Shown: positions 9,184-18,112, counted from the first letter of the stretch. The stretch is 64,000 nucleotides of DNA from Melaminivora sp034675505 (GCA_034675505.1 JAUCDD010000025.1:372001-436000); one strand, 5' to 3'. Notes: generated by a model not told the origin, from the sequence alone. A program made the numbers and translations.

Positions 9184-10118
9184 AGCCCCTGCTGCCGCAG
9201 GCGGTTGGCGTGCTGGCGGAACAGGGTGACCGGGTCGGCCGCGAACCAGTTGCGCAGGCCCAGCATCTGGTTCACTTCGTCCAGGTGGTTCTGCCCATAG
9301 GTGCCCAGCGTCTTGCCCAGGCGCGAGGAGCACACCGACACCAGCCCGTCGTTGGCCTCGCCAAAGACCAGGCTCAGGATGCCCAGCGGGCCGTCGGACA
9401 CGTCCAGCGGGTTGGTGACGGGCTGGTTGCCGGTCCAGGAGTAGTAGCGCACGCCGTTGACCACCTCGGCGCCGTCGCCGCAGCCGGCCGGCACGCCCTG
9501 CGGGAAGCGCCGGTTGAAGTCGAGCGAGCCGGCGGTGCTGAGCGAATTGAGCGCCGACACCGGGGTTTGCGGCAAGCCGGTGCCGCCCGAGCCCAGGTTG
9601 ATCAGCGCGACGAAGGCCTTGATGGCGCCGCTGGCCACCGACTCGCCCACCGAGCCGGGCGGCAGCGTGCCGCGCACGATGTCGGCCACGCGCGAGCCCT
9701 TGTTCACCCCCGCCACCGAGGTGACCGAGGCCACCAGCGCCGGCTCCACGCCGGCCACGTAGCGCGCCGTGGGGCCGCCGTGCGAGTGGCCGATCAGGTT
9801 GACCTTGGCGGCGCCCGTCAGCGCCAGGATGTTCTTCACCTGCGCCAGCAGCTGCTCGCCGCGCACCTCGGTGCTCTCGGTGGCCGAGACCTGCGCCACG
9901 AACACGCGCGCGCCATCGCGCGTGAGTGCCGAGGGGATGCCGTAGAAGTAATCCACCCCGAACAGCTGGTCGAAGCCGAACAGCCCGTGCACCAGCACGA
10001 TGGGGTAGCGCGTCTGCGTATAGCCCTGGGCGGCGTGCGCGGCGCCGCCGGCCAGGCACAGGCAGGCCAGCAGCAGGCCGAACAGGCGGCGCAGCGGGGC
10101 GATGGGGAATGCGGTCAT
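9180..10118 (-). CDS. Secreted triacylglycerol lipase (family I, Lif-dependent)
   Basis: A 312-residue precursor with a Sec signal peptide (residues 1-30, ending GGAAHAA). Visible: YPIVLVHGLFGFDQLFG at the N-terminus of the mature enzyme, the nucleophile elbow GHSHGG with Ser112, VTSVAGVNKGSRVAD, a GEANDGLVS region carrying the catalytic Asp, and GQNHLDEVNQ with the catalytic His and a calcium-site Asp. This is the Pseudomonas/Burkholderia I.1-I.2 pattern. Two Cys residues (PAGCGDG and VSVCSSR) could form the conserved disulfide. The foldase gene follows immediately. Confidence 0.94.
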   Translation of the reverse strand: MTAFPIAPLRRLFGLLLACLCLAGGAAHAAQGYTQTRYPIVLVHGLFGFDQLFGVDYFYGIPSALTRDGARVFVAQVSATESTEVRGEQLLAQVKNILALTGAAKVNLIGHSHGGPTARYVAGVEPALVASVTSVAGVNKGSRVADIVRGTLPPGSVGESVASGAIKAFVALINLGSGGTGLPQTPVSALNSLSTAGSLDFNRRFPQGVPAGCGDGAEVVNGVRYYSWTGNQPVTNPLDVSDGPLGILSLVFGEANDGLVSVCSSRLGKTLGTYGQNHLDEVNQMLGLRNWFAADPVTLFRQHANRLRQQGL

Positions 10119-10276
10119 GGAAAGGCCTCCTGGAAAGGGGGGTCGGGTGGGGACAAAGGAACGAACGGTCGTGCTATTTGTGCGGACAGGATTCTTGGGC
10201 GAGCTGCCGCGCCTGCCATCGGCACTAACCCGATCGGGGCCAACCCGCGCTCGCGCGGCGCCTAGAATTTGCCGCC

Positions 10277-10765
10277 ATGAGCGACCACACGCCCTCCGCC
10301 CTGGACAAACTCGACCGCGCCATCCTGCGCCGCCTGCAGGGCAACGGCCGCGAGACCTACGACGTCATCGGCGAACAGGTCGGGCTGTCGCCCAGCGCCG
10401 TGCTGCGCCGCGTCAAGCGGCTGGAGGAATGCGGCGTCATCGACCGCTACGTGGCCCTGGTGCGCCCCGAGAGCGTGGGCCTGGGGCTGACCGCCTACAT
10501 CAACGTGCGGCTGGAAAAGCTCACCGAGAGCCACAAGCGCAACCCCATGGACCTGTTTCGCGCCAGCGTGCAGACCTGGCCGGAGGTGGTGGAATGCGCG
10601 GCGCTGACCGGCGAGATGGACTACCTGCTGCGCGTGGTGGTGGCCGACATGGCGCACTACAGCCGCTTCATCATGGATTCGCTGCTCAAGCACCCCAGCG
10701 TGCAGGACTGCAAGAGCAGCTTCGTGCTCGATCGCGTCAAGACCACCACGGCCGTGCCGGTGTGA
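10277..10765 (+). CDS. Lrp/AsnC-family transcriptional regulator
   Basis: A 162-residue regulator. It has an N-terminal winged helix-turn-helix (LDKLDRAILRRLQGNGRETYDVIGEQVGLSPSAVLRRVKRLEE, in pieces) and a C-terminal RAM ligand-binding domain with VECAALTGEMDYLLRVVVADM. The length is normal. It is divergent from the lipase gene across 158 bp. Lrp members often control amino-acid catabolism, and in related genomes one commonly sits near hppD, so regulation of hppD-phhA is a reasonable inference but is not shown by the sequence. Confidence 0.92.
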   Translation: MSDHTPSALDKLDRAILRRLQGNGRETYDVIGEQVGLSPSAVLRRVKRLEECGVIDRYVALVRPESVGLGLTAYINVRLEKLTESHKRNPMDLFRASVQTWPEVVECAALTGEMDYLLRVVVADMAHYSRFIMDSLLKHPSVQDCKSSFVLDRVKTTTAVPV

Positions 10766-11003
10766 TGGTTGCTGCAATTTTCATAGCTACACATCGGCTT
10801 TCCATGCCGGCGTGGGGCTGATTTGGCACAAAACCGGCCAAACCCGGGCTTAATTTGTTGCATTGCAGCAAACGCAGGCAGAACCCTGGGGAAAACCCTA
10901 GAATGCTTGCACCATGCCTGCTCCCCTGTCCCTGCTCCATGCTTTCGTGCCTGCCGCTGCGGATGCCCCGCGCCCGTGCAGGCACGCCAACCAAGGTCAT
11001 GCC

Positions 11004-11639
11004 ATGAGCTCTGCCGTGTTGGTGCCGATCCGCGCCCTGGGCCCCCAGCACCGGGCCCGCATTGCCGCGCACCTGATGCGCCTGTCCGGGCGCGACCGCT
11101 ACCTGCGCTTTGGCTACCCGGCCACCGACGAGCAGGTGCTGCGCTACGTGGAGCTGCTCAACTTCGAGCGCGATGAGGTGCTGGGCGTGTTCAACCGCAA
11201 GCTGGAGCTGATCGCCATGGCGCACGTGGCCTTCAGCTCCGAGCCGGCCTACCGCAACTGCGCCGAGTTCGGCGTCTCGGTGGAGGGCAGCACGCGCGGG
11301 CGCGGCTTTGGCGCGCGGCTGTTCGACCGCGCCATCCTGCTGGCGCGCCACCGCGGGGTCAGCATGATGTTCATCCACGCGCTGACGGAAAACACCGCGA
11401 TGCTGAAGATCGCGCGCAACGCCGGCGCCACCGTGCACCAGGACGGCCCCGAGTCCGAGGCCTGGCTGGAGCTGCCCCCGGCCGGCCTGGACACGCACGT
11501 GTCGCGGCTGGTGGCGCAGCACCTGGGCGAGGTGGACTACCGCCTCAAGAAGCAGGCGCACCAGTTCTGGGGCCTGCTGGCCCATGTGCAGGAAATCCGG
11601 CGCGGCGTGCGCGAGGGCCGGCACCAGGCGGCCGAGTAA
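11004..11639 (+). CDS. GNAT-family N-acetyltransferase
   Basis: A 211-residue protein. I choose ATG 11004 (MSSAVLVPIRALGPQHRAR); an in-frame start 90 bases upstream gives a non-conserved, low-complexity extension. The GNAT core is seen as AEFGVSVEGSTRGRGFGARLFDRAILLARHRG in pieces, containing the acetyl-CoA pyrophosphate loop R-G-x-G-x-G/A (RGRGFGARL), and then MMFIHALTENTAMLKIARNAGATV. The C-terminal tail of about 40 residues is helical and charged. Substrate unknown. The protein resembles small GNAT proteins common in Burkholderiales. Confidence 0.85.
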   Translation: MSSAVLVPIRALGPQHRARIAAHLMRLSGRDRYLRFGYPATDEQVLRYVELLNFERDEVLGVFNRKLELIAMAHVAFSSEPAYRNCAEFGVSVEGSTRGRGFGARLFDRAILLARHRGVSMMFIHALTENTAMLKIARNAGATVHQDGPESEAWLELPPAGLDTHVSRLVAQHLGEVDYRLKKQAHQFWGLLAHVQEIRRGVREGRHQAAE

Positions 11640-11723
11640 ACCGGCGCCGGTGCGGCGCGGCCGGGGCGATCCGCTATCCTCGCCCCTGTCTCAACCCCGC
11701 TGCATGCCCTGCAACTGGCCACC

Positions 11724-12605
11724 GTGTCCGATCCGCACCCTGCGCGCCCCGCCGATGGCAACGGGGACAAGCGCTCCTTCTTGCAACGGCTGATCGAGTT
11801 CATCCGCCCCGGCCCCGATTCCACCGACGAGCTGATCGCCACCCTGGCCGAGGCCGAGGACAACGAGGTCATCAACGCCGATGCGCGCGTGATGCTCGAG
11901 CGCGTGCTGCGCATGAACGAAATGACCGCCGCCGACGTGCTGGTGGCGCCCGCGCGCATGGACATGCTGGACATCGACGCGCCGCTGGACGCGCTCATGC
12001 ACCAGGTCATCCAGACCGCGCATTCGCGCTTCCCGGTCTACCAGGGCGGGCGCGACAACATCATCGGCATCCTGCTGGCCAAGGACCTGCTCAAGCGCTG
12101 GCGCGCCCCGGACCTGAACATCCGCGCGCTGGTGCGCCCGGCGCTGTTCGTGCCCGAAAGCAAGGGCCTGCACGAGCTGGTGCGCGAGTTCCGCAGCACG
12201 CGCAACCACCTGGCCATCGTGATCGACGAGTTCGGTCGCACCGCCGGGCTGGTCACGTTCGAGGACGTGATCGAGCAGATCGTCGGCGAGATCGAGGACG
12301 AGTTCGACATTGCCGCGGACGACGGCGACATCTTCGCCCTGGCCGACGGCACCTGGCGCGTCAGTGGCCACACGCCCCTGGAGCGGGTGGCCGAGGCCTT
12401 TGACACGCAGCTGCTGGCCAGCGACCCCGGCGAGGAGTTCGACACCATCGGCGGGCTGATCGCCCACGAACTCGGGCGCATGCCGCGCAAGGGCGAAAGC
12501 GCCGTGCTGGGGGGGCTGCAGTTCCTGGTGCTGCACACCAAGGGCGGCGCGGTGCGCTGGTTCAAGGTGGCGCCGGCCGACGCTGCGCACGAGCCCGAGG
12601 CCTGA
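11724..12605 (+). CDS. corC: CBS-domain HlyC/CorC-family protein (magnesium/cobalt efflux CorC)
   Basis: A 293-residue soluble protein starting at GTG 11724. Order: an acidic N-terminus, a short helical region TDELIATLAEAEDNEVINADARVML in pieces, a CBS pair (VLVAPARMDMLDID to VPESKGLHELVREFR) and a C-terminal CorC_HlyC FAD/ligand-binding-like domain (FDIAADDGDIFALADGTW, DTIGGLIAHELGRMPRKGE). It ends one base inside the start of lnt (TGATG), the usual corC-lnt pairing, which supports a role in the cell envelope or Mg2+/Co2+ handling. Confidence 0.92.
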   Translation: MSDPHPARPADGNGDKRSFLQRLIEFIRPGPDSTDELIATLAEAEDNEVINADARVMLERVLRMNEMTAADVLVAPARMDMLDIDAPLDALMHQVIQTAHSRFPVYQGGRDNIIGILLAKDLLKRWRAPDLNIRALVRPALFVPESKGLHELVREFRSTRNHLAIVIDEFGRTAGLVTFEDVIEQIVGEIEDEFDIAADDGDIFALADGTWRVSGHTPLERVAEAFDTQLLASDPGEEFDTIGGLIAHELGRMPRKGESAVLGGLQFLVLHTKGGAVRWFKVAPADAAHEPEA

Positions 12606-14185
12606 TGCAGCCGCGCGCCGGCTTCCTGCGCGCCGCCGCGCCCTGGGCGCTGGCAGCGGCTGCCGGCCTGGCGCAGGCCGCCTCGCTGGCGCTGCCCGGC
12701 AGCGGCCAGCCGCTGTGGTGGCTGCAGATCGCCTCGCTGGCGCTGCTGGCGCGGCTGCTGCTGGCGCAGCCGCGCAGCGCCGGCAGCAGCCGCGCCGGCG
12801 CCTGGCGCGCGGGGCTGCTGGGCTGGCTGTTCGCCTGCTGCTGGCTGGTCGGCACCTTCTGGTGGCTGTACATCTCCATGCACACCTATGGCGGCCTGGC
12901 CGCTCCGCTGGCAGCGCTGGCCGTGCTGGCGCTGGCCGCCTTCCTGGGCAGCTACTACGCCGTGGCCTGCGGGGTGTTCTGGCTGTCCGCCGGCGCCAAT
13001 CGCGGGCGGACAGCTATCGTTTTTGCTGCGCTGTGGCTGCTGGCGGAGCTGGCGCGCGGGCAGTGGTGGACGGGCTTTCCCTGGGGTGCGGGCGGCTACG
13101 CCCATGTCGAAGGGCCGCTGGCGGTGCTGGCGCGCAGCGTGGGCGTGTACGGCATCGGCCTTGCCGCCGCCCTGGCGGCCCTGGGCCTGGCGCAGTGGCG
13201 CGTGCAGGACCTGCGCAGCCGGCGCTGGTGGGCCGGGGCGCTGGCGCTGGCGCTGGCCTGGAGCCTGCTTGCCTGGCAGCGCGAGGTCGCCCTGGGTGCC
13301 GGACCGGCCGACGCCGGTGCCCCCGTCAGCGTGGCGCTGCTGCAGGGCAACATCGCGCAGGACGAGAAGTTCCAGCCCGGCAGCGGCGTGCCGCAGGCGC
13401 TGGCCTGGTATGGCGACCAGCTGCGCCAGGCACAGGCGCAACTGGTGGTGGCGCCCGAGACCGCCATCCCGCTGCTGCCCCAGCAGCTCATGCCGGGCTA
13501 CCTGGATGGCGTCACCCGCCGCTACCAGGACGGCGCGCAGGCGCTGCTGCTGGGCATGCCGCTGGGCAGCCTGGAGGCGGGCTATACCAACTCGGTGCTC
13601 GGTTTTGCGCACGGCCAGGCCCAGCCCTACCGCTACGACAAGCACCACCTGGTGCCGTTCGGTGAGTTCATCCCGCCGCTGTTCAAGTGGTTCACCGAGC
13701 TGATGAACATTCCCCTGGGCGATTTCGCACGCGGCGCCGTGGGCCAGCCGTCGATGGCCTGGGCCGGCCAGCGGCTGGCGCCCAACATCTGCTATGAAGA
13801 CCTGTTCGGTGAGGAACTGGCCGCTCGCTTCACGGACGCGGCGCAGGCGCCCACCGTCTTCGTCAACGTCAGCAACATCGCCTGGTTCGGCGACAGCGTG
13901 GCCATTGACCAACACCTGGCGATCAGCCGCCTGCGCGCCCTGGAGTTCGAGCGGCCCATGCTGCGCGCCACCAACACCGGCGCCACTGCCATCATCGACC
14001 ACCGGGGCCGCGTGCTGCAGCAGTTGCCGGCGCACGCGCGCGACGTGCTGCTGGCACAGGTGCAGGGGCGGCGCGGCGCGCCCACGCCCTACGCCTGGTG
14101 GGCCGGGCGGCTCGGGCTGGCGCCGCTGTGGCTGGGTGCGGCGGCACTGGTGCTGCTGGCCTGGCGCCGCCGGCCGCGCGCATGA
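12605..14185 (+). CDS. lnt: Apolipoprotein N-acyltransferase
   Basis: A 526-residue inner-membrane enzyme that adds the third acyl chain to lipoproteins. About six N-terminal membrane segments precede a periplasmic carbon-nitrogen-hydrolase domain, and a last membrane helix (LGLAPLWLGAAALVLLAW) closes the protein. The catalytic triad is visible: Glu285 (VVAPETAIPLL), Lys346 (RYDKHHLVPFGE) and Cys396 (APNICYEDLFG). Its start overlaps the corC stop by one base. Codons 135-142 (RTAIVFAA) contain the agctatcgttttt motif of a dispersed short repeat, apparently accommodated in a loop. Confidence 0.96.
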   Translation: MQPRAGFLRAAAPWALAAAAGLAQAASLALPGSGQPLWWLQIASLALLARLLLAQPRSAGSSRAGAWRAGLLGWLFACCWLVGTFWWLYISMHTYGGLAAPLAALAVLALAAFLGSYYAVACGVFWLSAGANRGRTAIVFAALWLLAELARGQWWTGFPWGAGGYAHVEGPLAVLARSVGVYGIGLAAALAALGLAQWRVQDLRSRRWWAGALALALAWSLLAWQREVALGAGPADAGAPVSVALLQGNIAQDEKFQPGSGVPQALAWYGDQLRQAQAQLVVAPETAIPLLPQQLMPGYLDGVTRRYQDGAQALLLGMPLGSLEAGYTNSVLGFAHGQAQPYRYDKHHLVPFGEFIPPLFKWFTELMNIPLGDFARGAVGQPSMAWAGQRLAPNICYEDLFGEELAARFTDAAQAPTVFVNVSNIAWFGDSVAIDQHLAISRLRALEFERPMLRATNTGATAIIDHRGRVLQQLPAHARDVLLAQVQGRRGAPTPYAWWAGRLGLAPLWLGAAALVLLAWRRRPRA

Positions 14186-14331
14186 GGGCGGGCCTTTGTG
14201 TGCGCAGGCGCTGCCGGCTTGACCTTGAACGCCAGTCAAGCGGCGCCGACCTTGGATAATGGCCGCTTTTGCGGCTGGCCGGCCAGTCCGCCGGCCCGCA
14301 TCCGGAACTGCAAAAACTCCTTCTCACCACA

Positions 14332-14868
14332 ATGGCTGAATCCTTCTCCTACGAACAACTGATCGCCTCGGGCGAGGGCCGGTTGTTCTCGCCGGACAGC
14401 GGGCGCCTGCCCCTGCCGCCCATGCCGGGGATGTTCGACCGCATCACCCACATCGACAGCGACGGCGGTGCGCACGGCCTGGGAAAAATCGTGGCCGAGC
14501 TGGACGTCAAGCCGGGGCTGTGGTTCTTCGAATGCCACTTCCAGGGCGACCCGGTCATGCCCGGTTGCCTGGGGCTGGACGCCATGTGGCAATTGATCGG
14601 CTTCTACCTCACCTGGCTGCGCCTGCCCGGCCGCGGCCGCGCTCTGGGTGCGGGCGAAGTCAAGTTCACCGGCGAAGTCGGCCCCGACGTGAAGCTGGTG
14701 ACCTACGAGATCGACATCAAGCGCCTCATCAAGCGCAAGCTGAACATGGCCATCGGCGATGCGCGCCTGTTGGCCGATGGCAAGGAAATCTACGTGGCCA
14801 ATGACCTGCGCGTGGGCCTGTTCCTGCGCGAAGGCGATGCAAGCGGCCAGGAGGCGGCAGGCAAATGA
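14332..14868 (+). CDS. fabA: 3-hydroxydecanoyl-ACP dehydratase/isomerase
   Basis: A 178-residue hot-dog-fold enzyme. It dehydrates 3-hydroxydecanoyl-ACP and isomerises the product to cis-3-decenoyl-ACP, the branch point of anaerobic unsaturated fatty acid synthesis. Catalytic His69 lies in FFECHFQGDPVMPGCLGLDA and Asp83 in the same stretch, matching FabA rather than FabZ, as does the length. ATG 14332 is chosen over an upstream in-frame codon because MAESFSYEQL fits the family start. It overlaps fabB by 4 bp (ATGA), the classical fabAB operon. Confidence 0.97.
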   Translation: MAESFSYEQLIASGEGRLFSPDSGRLPLPPMPGMFDRITHIDSDGGAHGLGKIVAELDVKPGLWFFECHFQGDPVMPGCLGLDAMWQLIGFYLTWLRLPGRGRALGAGEVKFTGEVGPDVKLVTYEIDIKRLIKRKLNMAIGDARLLADGKEIYVANDLRVGLFLREGDASGQEAAGK

Positions 14869-16091
14869 GCAGCAAGAAGCGCGTGGTGATCACAGGCGCG
14901 GGCATCGTCTCGTGCATCGGCAACGACTTGGGCGCGGTGGAGCAATCCCTGCGGGAAGGCCGCTCGGGCATCCGCGCGGTGCCGAAATTCACCGAGCTGG
15001 GCATGCGCAGCCAGGTCGGGGGCACGCCCGAAATCGACCTGGAATCGCGCATCGACCGCAAGCAGCTGCGCTTCATGGGCGACGCGGCCGCCTACGCGCA
15101 GATCGCGCTGGAAGACGCCATTGCCCAGTCGGGCCTGAAGCCTGAACAGGTCAGCCACCCGCGCACCGGCCTGATCATGGGCTCGGGCGGCGGCTCGCCC
15201 GCCAACCAGATCGAGGCGGCCGACACCCTGCGCGAAAAAGGCATCCGCCGCGTGGGCCCCTACCAGGTCACGCGCTGCATGAGTTCCACCGTGTCCGCCT
15301 GCCTTGCGACCAACTTCAAGGTCCGCGGCATCAACTACTCCATCACCTCGGCCTGCTCCACGTCGGCGCACTGCATCGGCGCCGCAGCGCAGCAGATCGC
15401 GTGGGGCATGCAGGACGTGATGCTGGCCGGCGGCGGCGAGGAGATGTCCTGGGGCATGGCGCTGCTGTTCGACGGCATGGGCGCCATGTCCAGCAAATAC
15501 AACGCCACGCCCGAGAAAGCCTCGCGCGCGTATGACGCGAACCGGGACGGCTTCGTGATCGCCGGCGGCGGCGGCGCAGTGGTGCTGGAGAGCCTGGAGC
15601 ACGCCCAGGCGCGGGGCGCGACCATCCTGGCCGAAGTGGTGGGCTTCGGCGCCACCAGCGACGGCGAGGACATGGTGGCCCCCTCAGGCGAAGGCGCCGT
15701 GGCCTGCATGCGCCAGGCGCTGGAGGGACTGGATGGCCCGATCGACTACATCAACACGCATGGCACCTCGACGCCCGTGGGCGACATGCAGGAAGTGCGG
15801 GCCATGCGGCAGGTGTTTGGCGACGCGGTTCCGCCGTTTTCCTCGACCAAGTCGCTGACCGGCCACTCGCTGGGCGCGACGGGCGTGCAAGAGGCGATCT
15901 ACTGCCTGATCATGCTGCAAAAGGGCTTCATCGCCGGGTCGATCAACGTGGATACGCCGGATCCGGAGCTGGGCGACATGCCGCTGGTGACCGCCACGCG
16001 AGATGCGCAACTGACGCAGGTGCTGTCCAACAGCTTTGGCTTTGGCGGGACGAATGCGTCGCTGGTGCTGCGGCGCTGGCAAGGCGCCTGA
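14865..16091 (+). CDS. fabB: 3-oxoacyl-ACP synthase I (beta-ketoacyl-ACP synthase)
   Basis: A 408-residue condensing enzyme that elongates cis-3-decenoyl-ACP in unsaturated fatty acid synthesis. The catalytic residues are Cys164 in ITSACSTSAHCIGAA, His299 in NTHGTSTPVGD and His334 in KSLTGHSLGATG. The glycine-rich C-terminus SNSFGFGGTNASLVLRRW is the usual KAS ending. It is the second gene of fabAB and is followed directly by a palindromic repeat that may act as an mRNA end structure. Confidence 0.97.
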   Translation: MSSKKRVVITGAGIVSCIGNDLGAVEQSLREGRSGIRAVPKFTELGMRSQVGGTPEIDLESRIDRKQLRFMGDAAAYAQIALEDAIAQSGLKPEQVSHPRTGLIMGSGGGSPANQIEAADTLREKGIRRVGPYQVTRCMSSTVSACLATNFKVRGINYSITSACSTSAHCIGAAAQQIAWGMQDVMLAGGGEEMSWGMALLFDGMGAMSSKYNATPEKASRAYDANRDGFVIAGGGGAVVLESLEHAQARGATILAEVVGFGATSDGEDMVAPSGEGAVACMRQALEGLDGPIDYINTHGTSTPVGDMQEVRAMRQVFGDAVPPFSSTKSLTGHSLGATGVQEAIYCLIMLQKGFIAGSINVDTPDPELGDMPLVTATRDAQLTQVLSNSFGFGGTNASLVLRRWQGA

Positions 16092-16095
16092 CTTT

Positions 16096-16150
16096 CTTCC
16101 CCCGGTCTTCCTCCCTCTCCCTCCGGGAGAGGGCCGGGGTGAGGGCCGAC
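16096..16150. repeat. Palindromic intergenic repeat after fabB
   Basis: A single copy of the CTCTCCC/GGGAGAG family: ttcctccctctccctccggg then gagagggccggggtgagggc. Its position right after the fabB stop suggests a transcript-end or stabilising hairpin, but no T-run follows, so I do not call a terminator. Confidence 0.65.
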
Positions 16151-16279
16151 AACGCCCGAACCGCCCTGCGCTTCCGACCCTCCTCAGCAGGCAGCCACCA
16201 CAACCGAGACCCCGCGCCAAGCTGGCACATGGCGTAGCTGCCGCTGCCGTGCATCCTGGGCTGCAAAGTTTGCCAAGAC

Positions 16280-16295
16280 GTACGTTTTTTCGTAC
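16280..16295 (+). promoter_or_regulatory. Palindrome upstream of the toxin-antitoxin operon (candidate operator)
   Basis: The sequence GTACG-TTTTTT-CGTAC is a perfect inverted repeat 28 bp before the antitoxin start. YefM/Phd antitoxins usually bind short palindromes in their own promoter, so this is a reasonable autoregulatory site. No footprint evidence exists. Confidence 0.45.
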
Positions 16296-16322
16296 CATGA
16301 CCTTCTTCCCAAGGAGCGCCTA

Positions 16323-16565
16323 ATGCACGTCCTGACCGCCAGCGAAGCTCGCGCAAATCTTTACCGCCTCATCGACGAGGCCGCCGAATCCCACCAGCCC
16401 ATCGTGATTTCCGGCAAACGCAGCAGCGCGGTCCTGCTGTCCGCACAAGACTGGAGCGCGATCCAGGAAACCCTGCATCTGCTTGCCGTTCCAGGAATGC
16501 GTGAGTCCATCAAGGCCGGCATGGACGAGCCGCTTGCGGACAGCGCCCAGGAACTTGAGTGGTGA
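16323..16565 (+). CDS. yefM: YefM/Phd-family antitoxin
   Basis: An 80-residue antitoxin. The N-terminal half has the Phd/YefM DNA-binding fold (MHVLTASEARANLYRLIDEA, then QPIVISGKRSSAVLLSAQDW), and the flexible, acidic C-terminal tail (about 55-80) would wrap the toxin. AAGGAG lies ahead of the ATG. Its stop overlaps the toxin start by 7 bp, the standard translationally coupled order antitoxin-toxin. It neutralises YoeB and most likely represses its own promoter via the palindrome at 16280. Confidence 0.92.
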   Translation: MHVLTASEARANLYRLIDEAAESHQPIVISGKRSSAVLLSAQDWSAIQETLHLLAVPGMRESIKAGMDEPLADSAQELEW

Positions 16566-16825
16566 CCTGGGCGGTGGTTTTTGCCAGGCAGGCGCTCAAG
16601 GATGCCAGGAAGCTTGCGGCAAGCGGCCTCAAGCCCAGAGCGCAGGAACTGCTCACTGTCCTCGCCAACGATCCCTTTCAGAATCCACCGCCTTTCGAGA
16701 AGTTGGTCGGGGATCTCGCAGGCGCTTATTCGCGGCGGATCAATATCCAGCATCGCATCGTTTACGAGGTTTTTTCTGAGGAAAAAACTGTCCGCGTGCT
16801 GCGCATGTGGACGCATTACGAGTAG
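16559..16825 (+). CDS. yoeB: YoeB-family ribosome-dependent mRNA endonuclease toxin
   Basis: An 88-residue RelE-superfamily toxin that cuts mRNA at the ribosomal A site. Family residues are in place: Glu47 (PPPFEKLVGDLAGAYSRRI), Arg60, Arg66 and the C-terminal MWTHYE with His86-Tyr87. The start is GTG 16559, with a second GTG at 16562 as an alternative. It overlaps the yefM stop. The pair lies about 250 bp from the integrase gene, outside the cassette array because no attC follows it. The 244 bp between this gene and the integrase hold no gene I recognise. Confidence 0.93.
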   Translation: MVTWAVVFARQALKDARKLAASGLKPRAQELLTVLANDPFQNPPPFEKLVGDLAGAYSRRINIQHRIVYEVFSEEKTVRVLRMWTHYE

Positions 16826-17069
16826 TTTGGGTCGGCTCTGCTGCACGAACCCGCCCCCTGCGCTGGTAGTTTCGGCGCATGAGTGAACCCAAAGGCATGA
16901 AGGCCTGCGGTGGAGTTGCAGGTGCGTGCGGCTCTGCTCAACCGCTTCACGCAACTCGGGCGCCCAGCAACGGTGCCTGTGCTTGCCATGGCATAGCTGC
17001 GTCTGGGGCTGAGGTCATCTCGTCTGCCTGCCGGCTTGTGCAAAAAAGCCCATTGATAGAACTCTTTCG

Positions 17070-18062
17070 CTATAGCGCGTCAAGCGGGCTCAAAATGCCG
17101 CGCCCACCCTTATTCAATACATGGGTGTATATCATGGTCGTACTCACATCGGCATGACCTAATAATTCCTGCACCGTGCGGATGTCATAACCCGATTGCA
17201 GCAAATGCGTGGCAAAGGAATGGCGCAAAACATGCGGTGAAACCGGTTTGTTGATTTGTGCCAGCTTCGACGCCTCACGCACTGCACGCTGCACCGATTC
17301 AGGATAAATATGGTGGCGCCGCTCCAGCAATTCGCCAGTGCGCGCATCGGGCCGCAGGTCTAGAGAACGCACCGGTGACGGAAATATCCACTGCCAAGCC
17401 CAGGTTGTGTCGGCATTCGGGTATTTCACCGCCAGCGCGTGCGGCAGATGTACCCGGCCCAGTCCGGCAGCCAAATCTTTCTGATGCAGTGCTTGTGCCT
17501 TGTGCAGTTGTGCCTGCAGTGGCTCGATCAGGTTTTCTGGCAGGACGGTCACCCGGTCTTTGCCGCCCTTGCCCTCGCGAATGATGATCTCGCGCCGCGT
17601 GAACTCCACATCTTTTACGCGCAGGCGCAGCGCTTCCATCAATCTCATGCCGGTGCCGTAGAGCAAACGGGCGATCAAGCCCATCGCGGCGTTGTCCATG
17701 TGCATGAGCAGCGCTCGCACCTCGCTGGGGGTCAGCACCACTGGCAGCCGCTGCGGGCGCTTGGCCTGTACAACCTCATCGAGCCAAGGAAGATTGATGG
17801 CCAACACCTGCTTGTAGAGATACAGGATCGCCGCCTTGGCTTGGTTCTGCGTGGAAGCCGACACTTGTCGATCTACCGCGAGGTGGGTCAAGAACGCCTC
17901 CACCTCGGGCGCACCCATCTCTTGTGGATGGCGTTTTTTGTGATACAAGATGAAACGTCGAGCCCAGTCGAGGTACGCCTGCTCAGTCCGGATGCTGTAG
18001 TGACGCGTGCGCAGATGGTCGCGCATGCGATCCAGGAGCTTTGGAGGTTGGGTGGGCGGCAC
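17070..18062 (-). CDS. intI: Integron integrase (IntI, tyrosine recombinase)
   Basis: A complete 330-residue site-specific recombinase that inserts and excises cassettes at attI and attC. An N-terminal core-binding domain (SIRTEQAYLDWARRFILYH) precedes the catalytic domain with Arg140 (GTGMRLMEALRLR), His277-x-x-Arg280 (PHVLRHSFATHLL), His303 (LLGHADVSTTM) and nucleophile Tyr312 (IYTHVL). The IntI-specific insertion that holds flipped-out attC bases is present (AVKYPNADTTWAWQWIFPS, about 211-229), which separates it from XerC/D. It ends SPLDAL like IntI1 but differs at many positions, so it belongs to another class. No LexA box (CTGT-N8-ACAG) is visible upstream. Confidence 0.97.
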   Translation of the reverse strand: MPPTQPPKLLDRMRDHLRTRHYSIRTEQAYLDWARRFILYHKKRHPQEMGAPEVEAFLTHLAVDRQVSASTQNQAKAAILYLYKQVLAINLPWLDEVVQAKRPQRLPVVLTPSEVRALLMHMDNAAMGLIARLLYGTGMRLMEALRLRVKDVEFTRREIIIREGKGGKDRVTVLPENLIEPLQAQLHKAQALHQKDLAAGLGRVHLPHALAVKYPNADTTWAWQWIFPSPVRSLDLRPDARTGELLERRHHIYPESVQRAVREASKLAQINKPVSPHVLRHSFATHLLQSGYDIRTVQELLGHADVSTTMIYTHVLNKGGRGILSPLDAL

Positions 18063-18112
18063 GGAAAGGTCTCTTCTCTTGATATGGTGGAGCGGAACAC
18101 CATCCGCGAAAT

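Noticed and set aside
10119..10276. A TetR-like operator (gaacgaacggtcgtgc) between the lipase and Lrp genes
   Set aside because: Only a partial inverted repeat, and no TetR-family gene is nearby.
16826..17069. A small gene in the 244 bp between yoeB and intI
   Set aside because: Short frames exist on both strands, but none has a ribosome site or a recognisable protein pattern.
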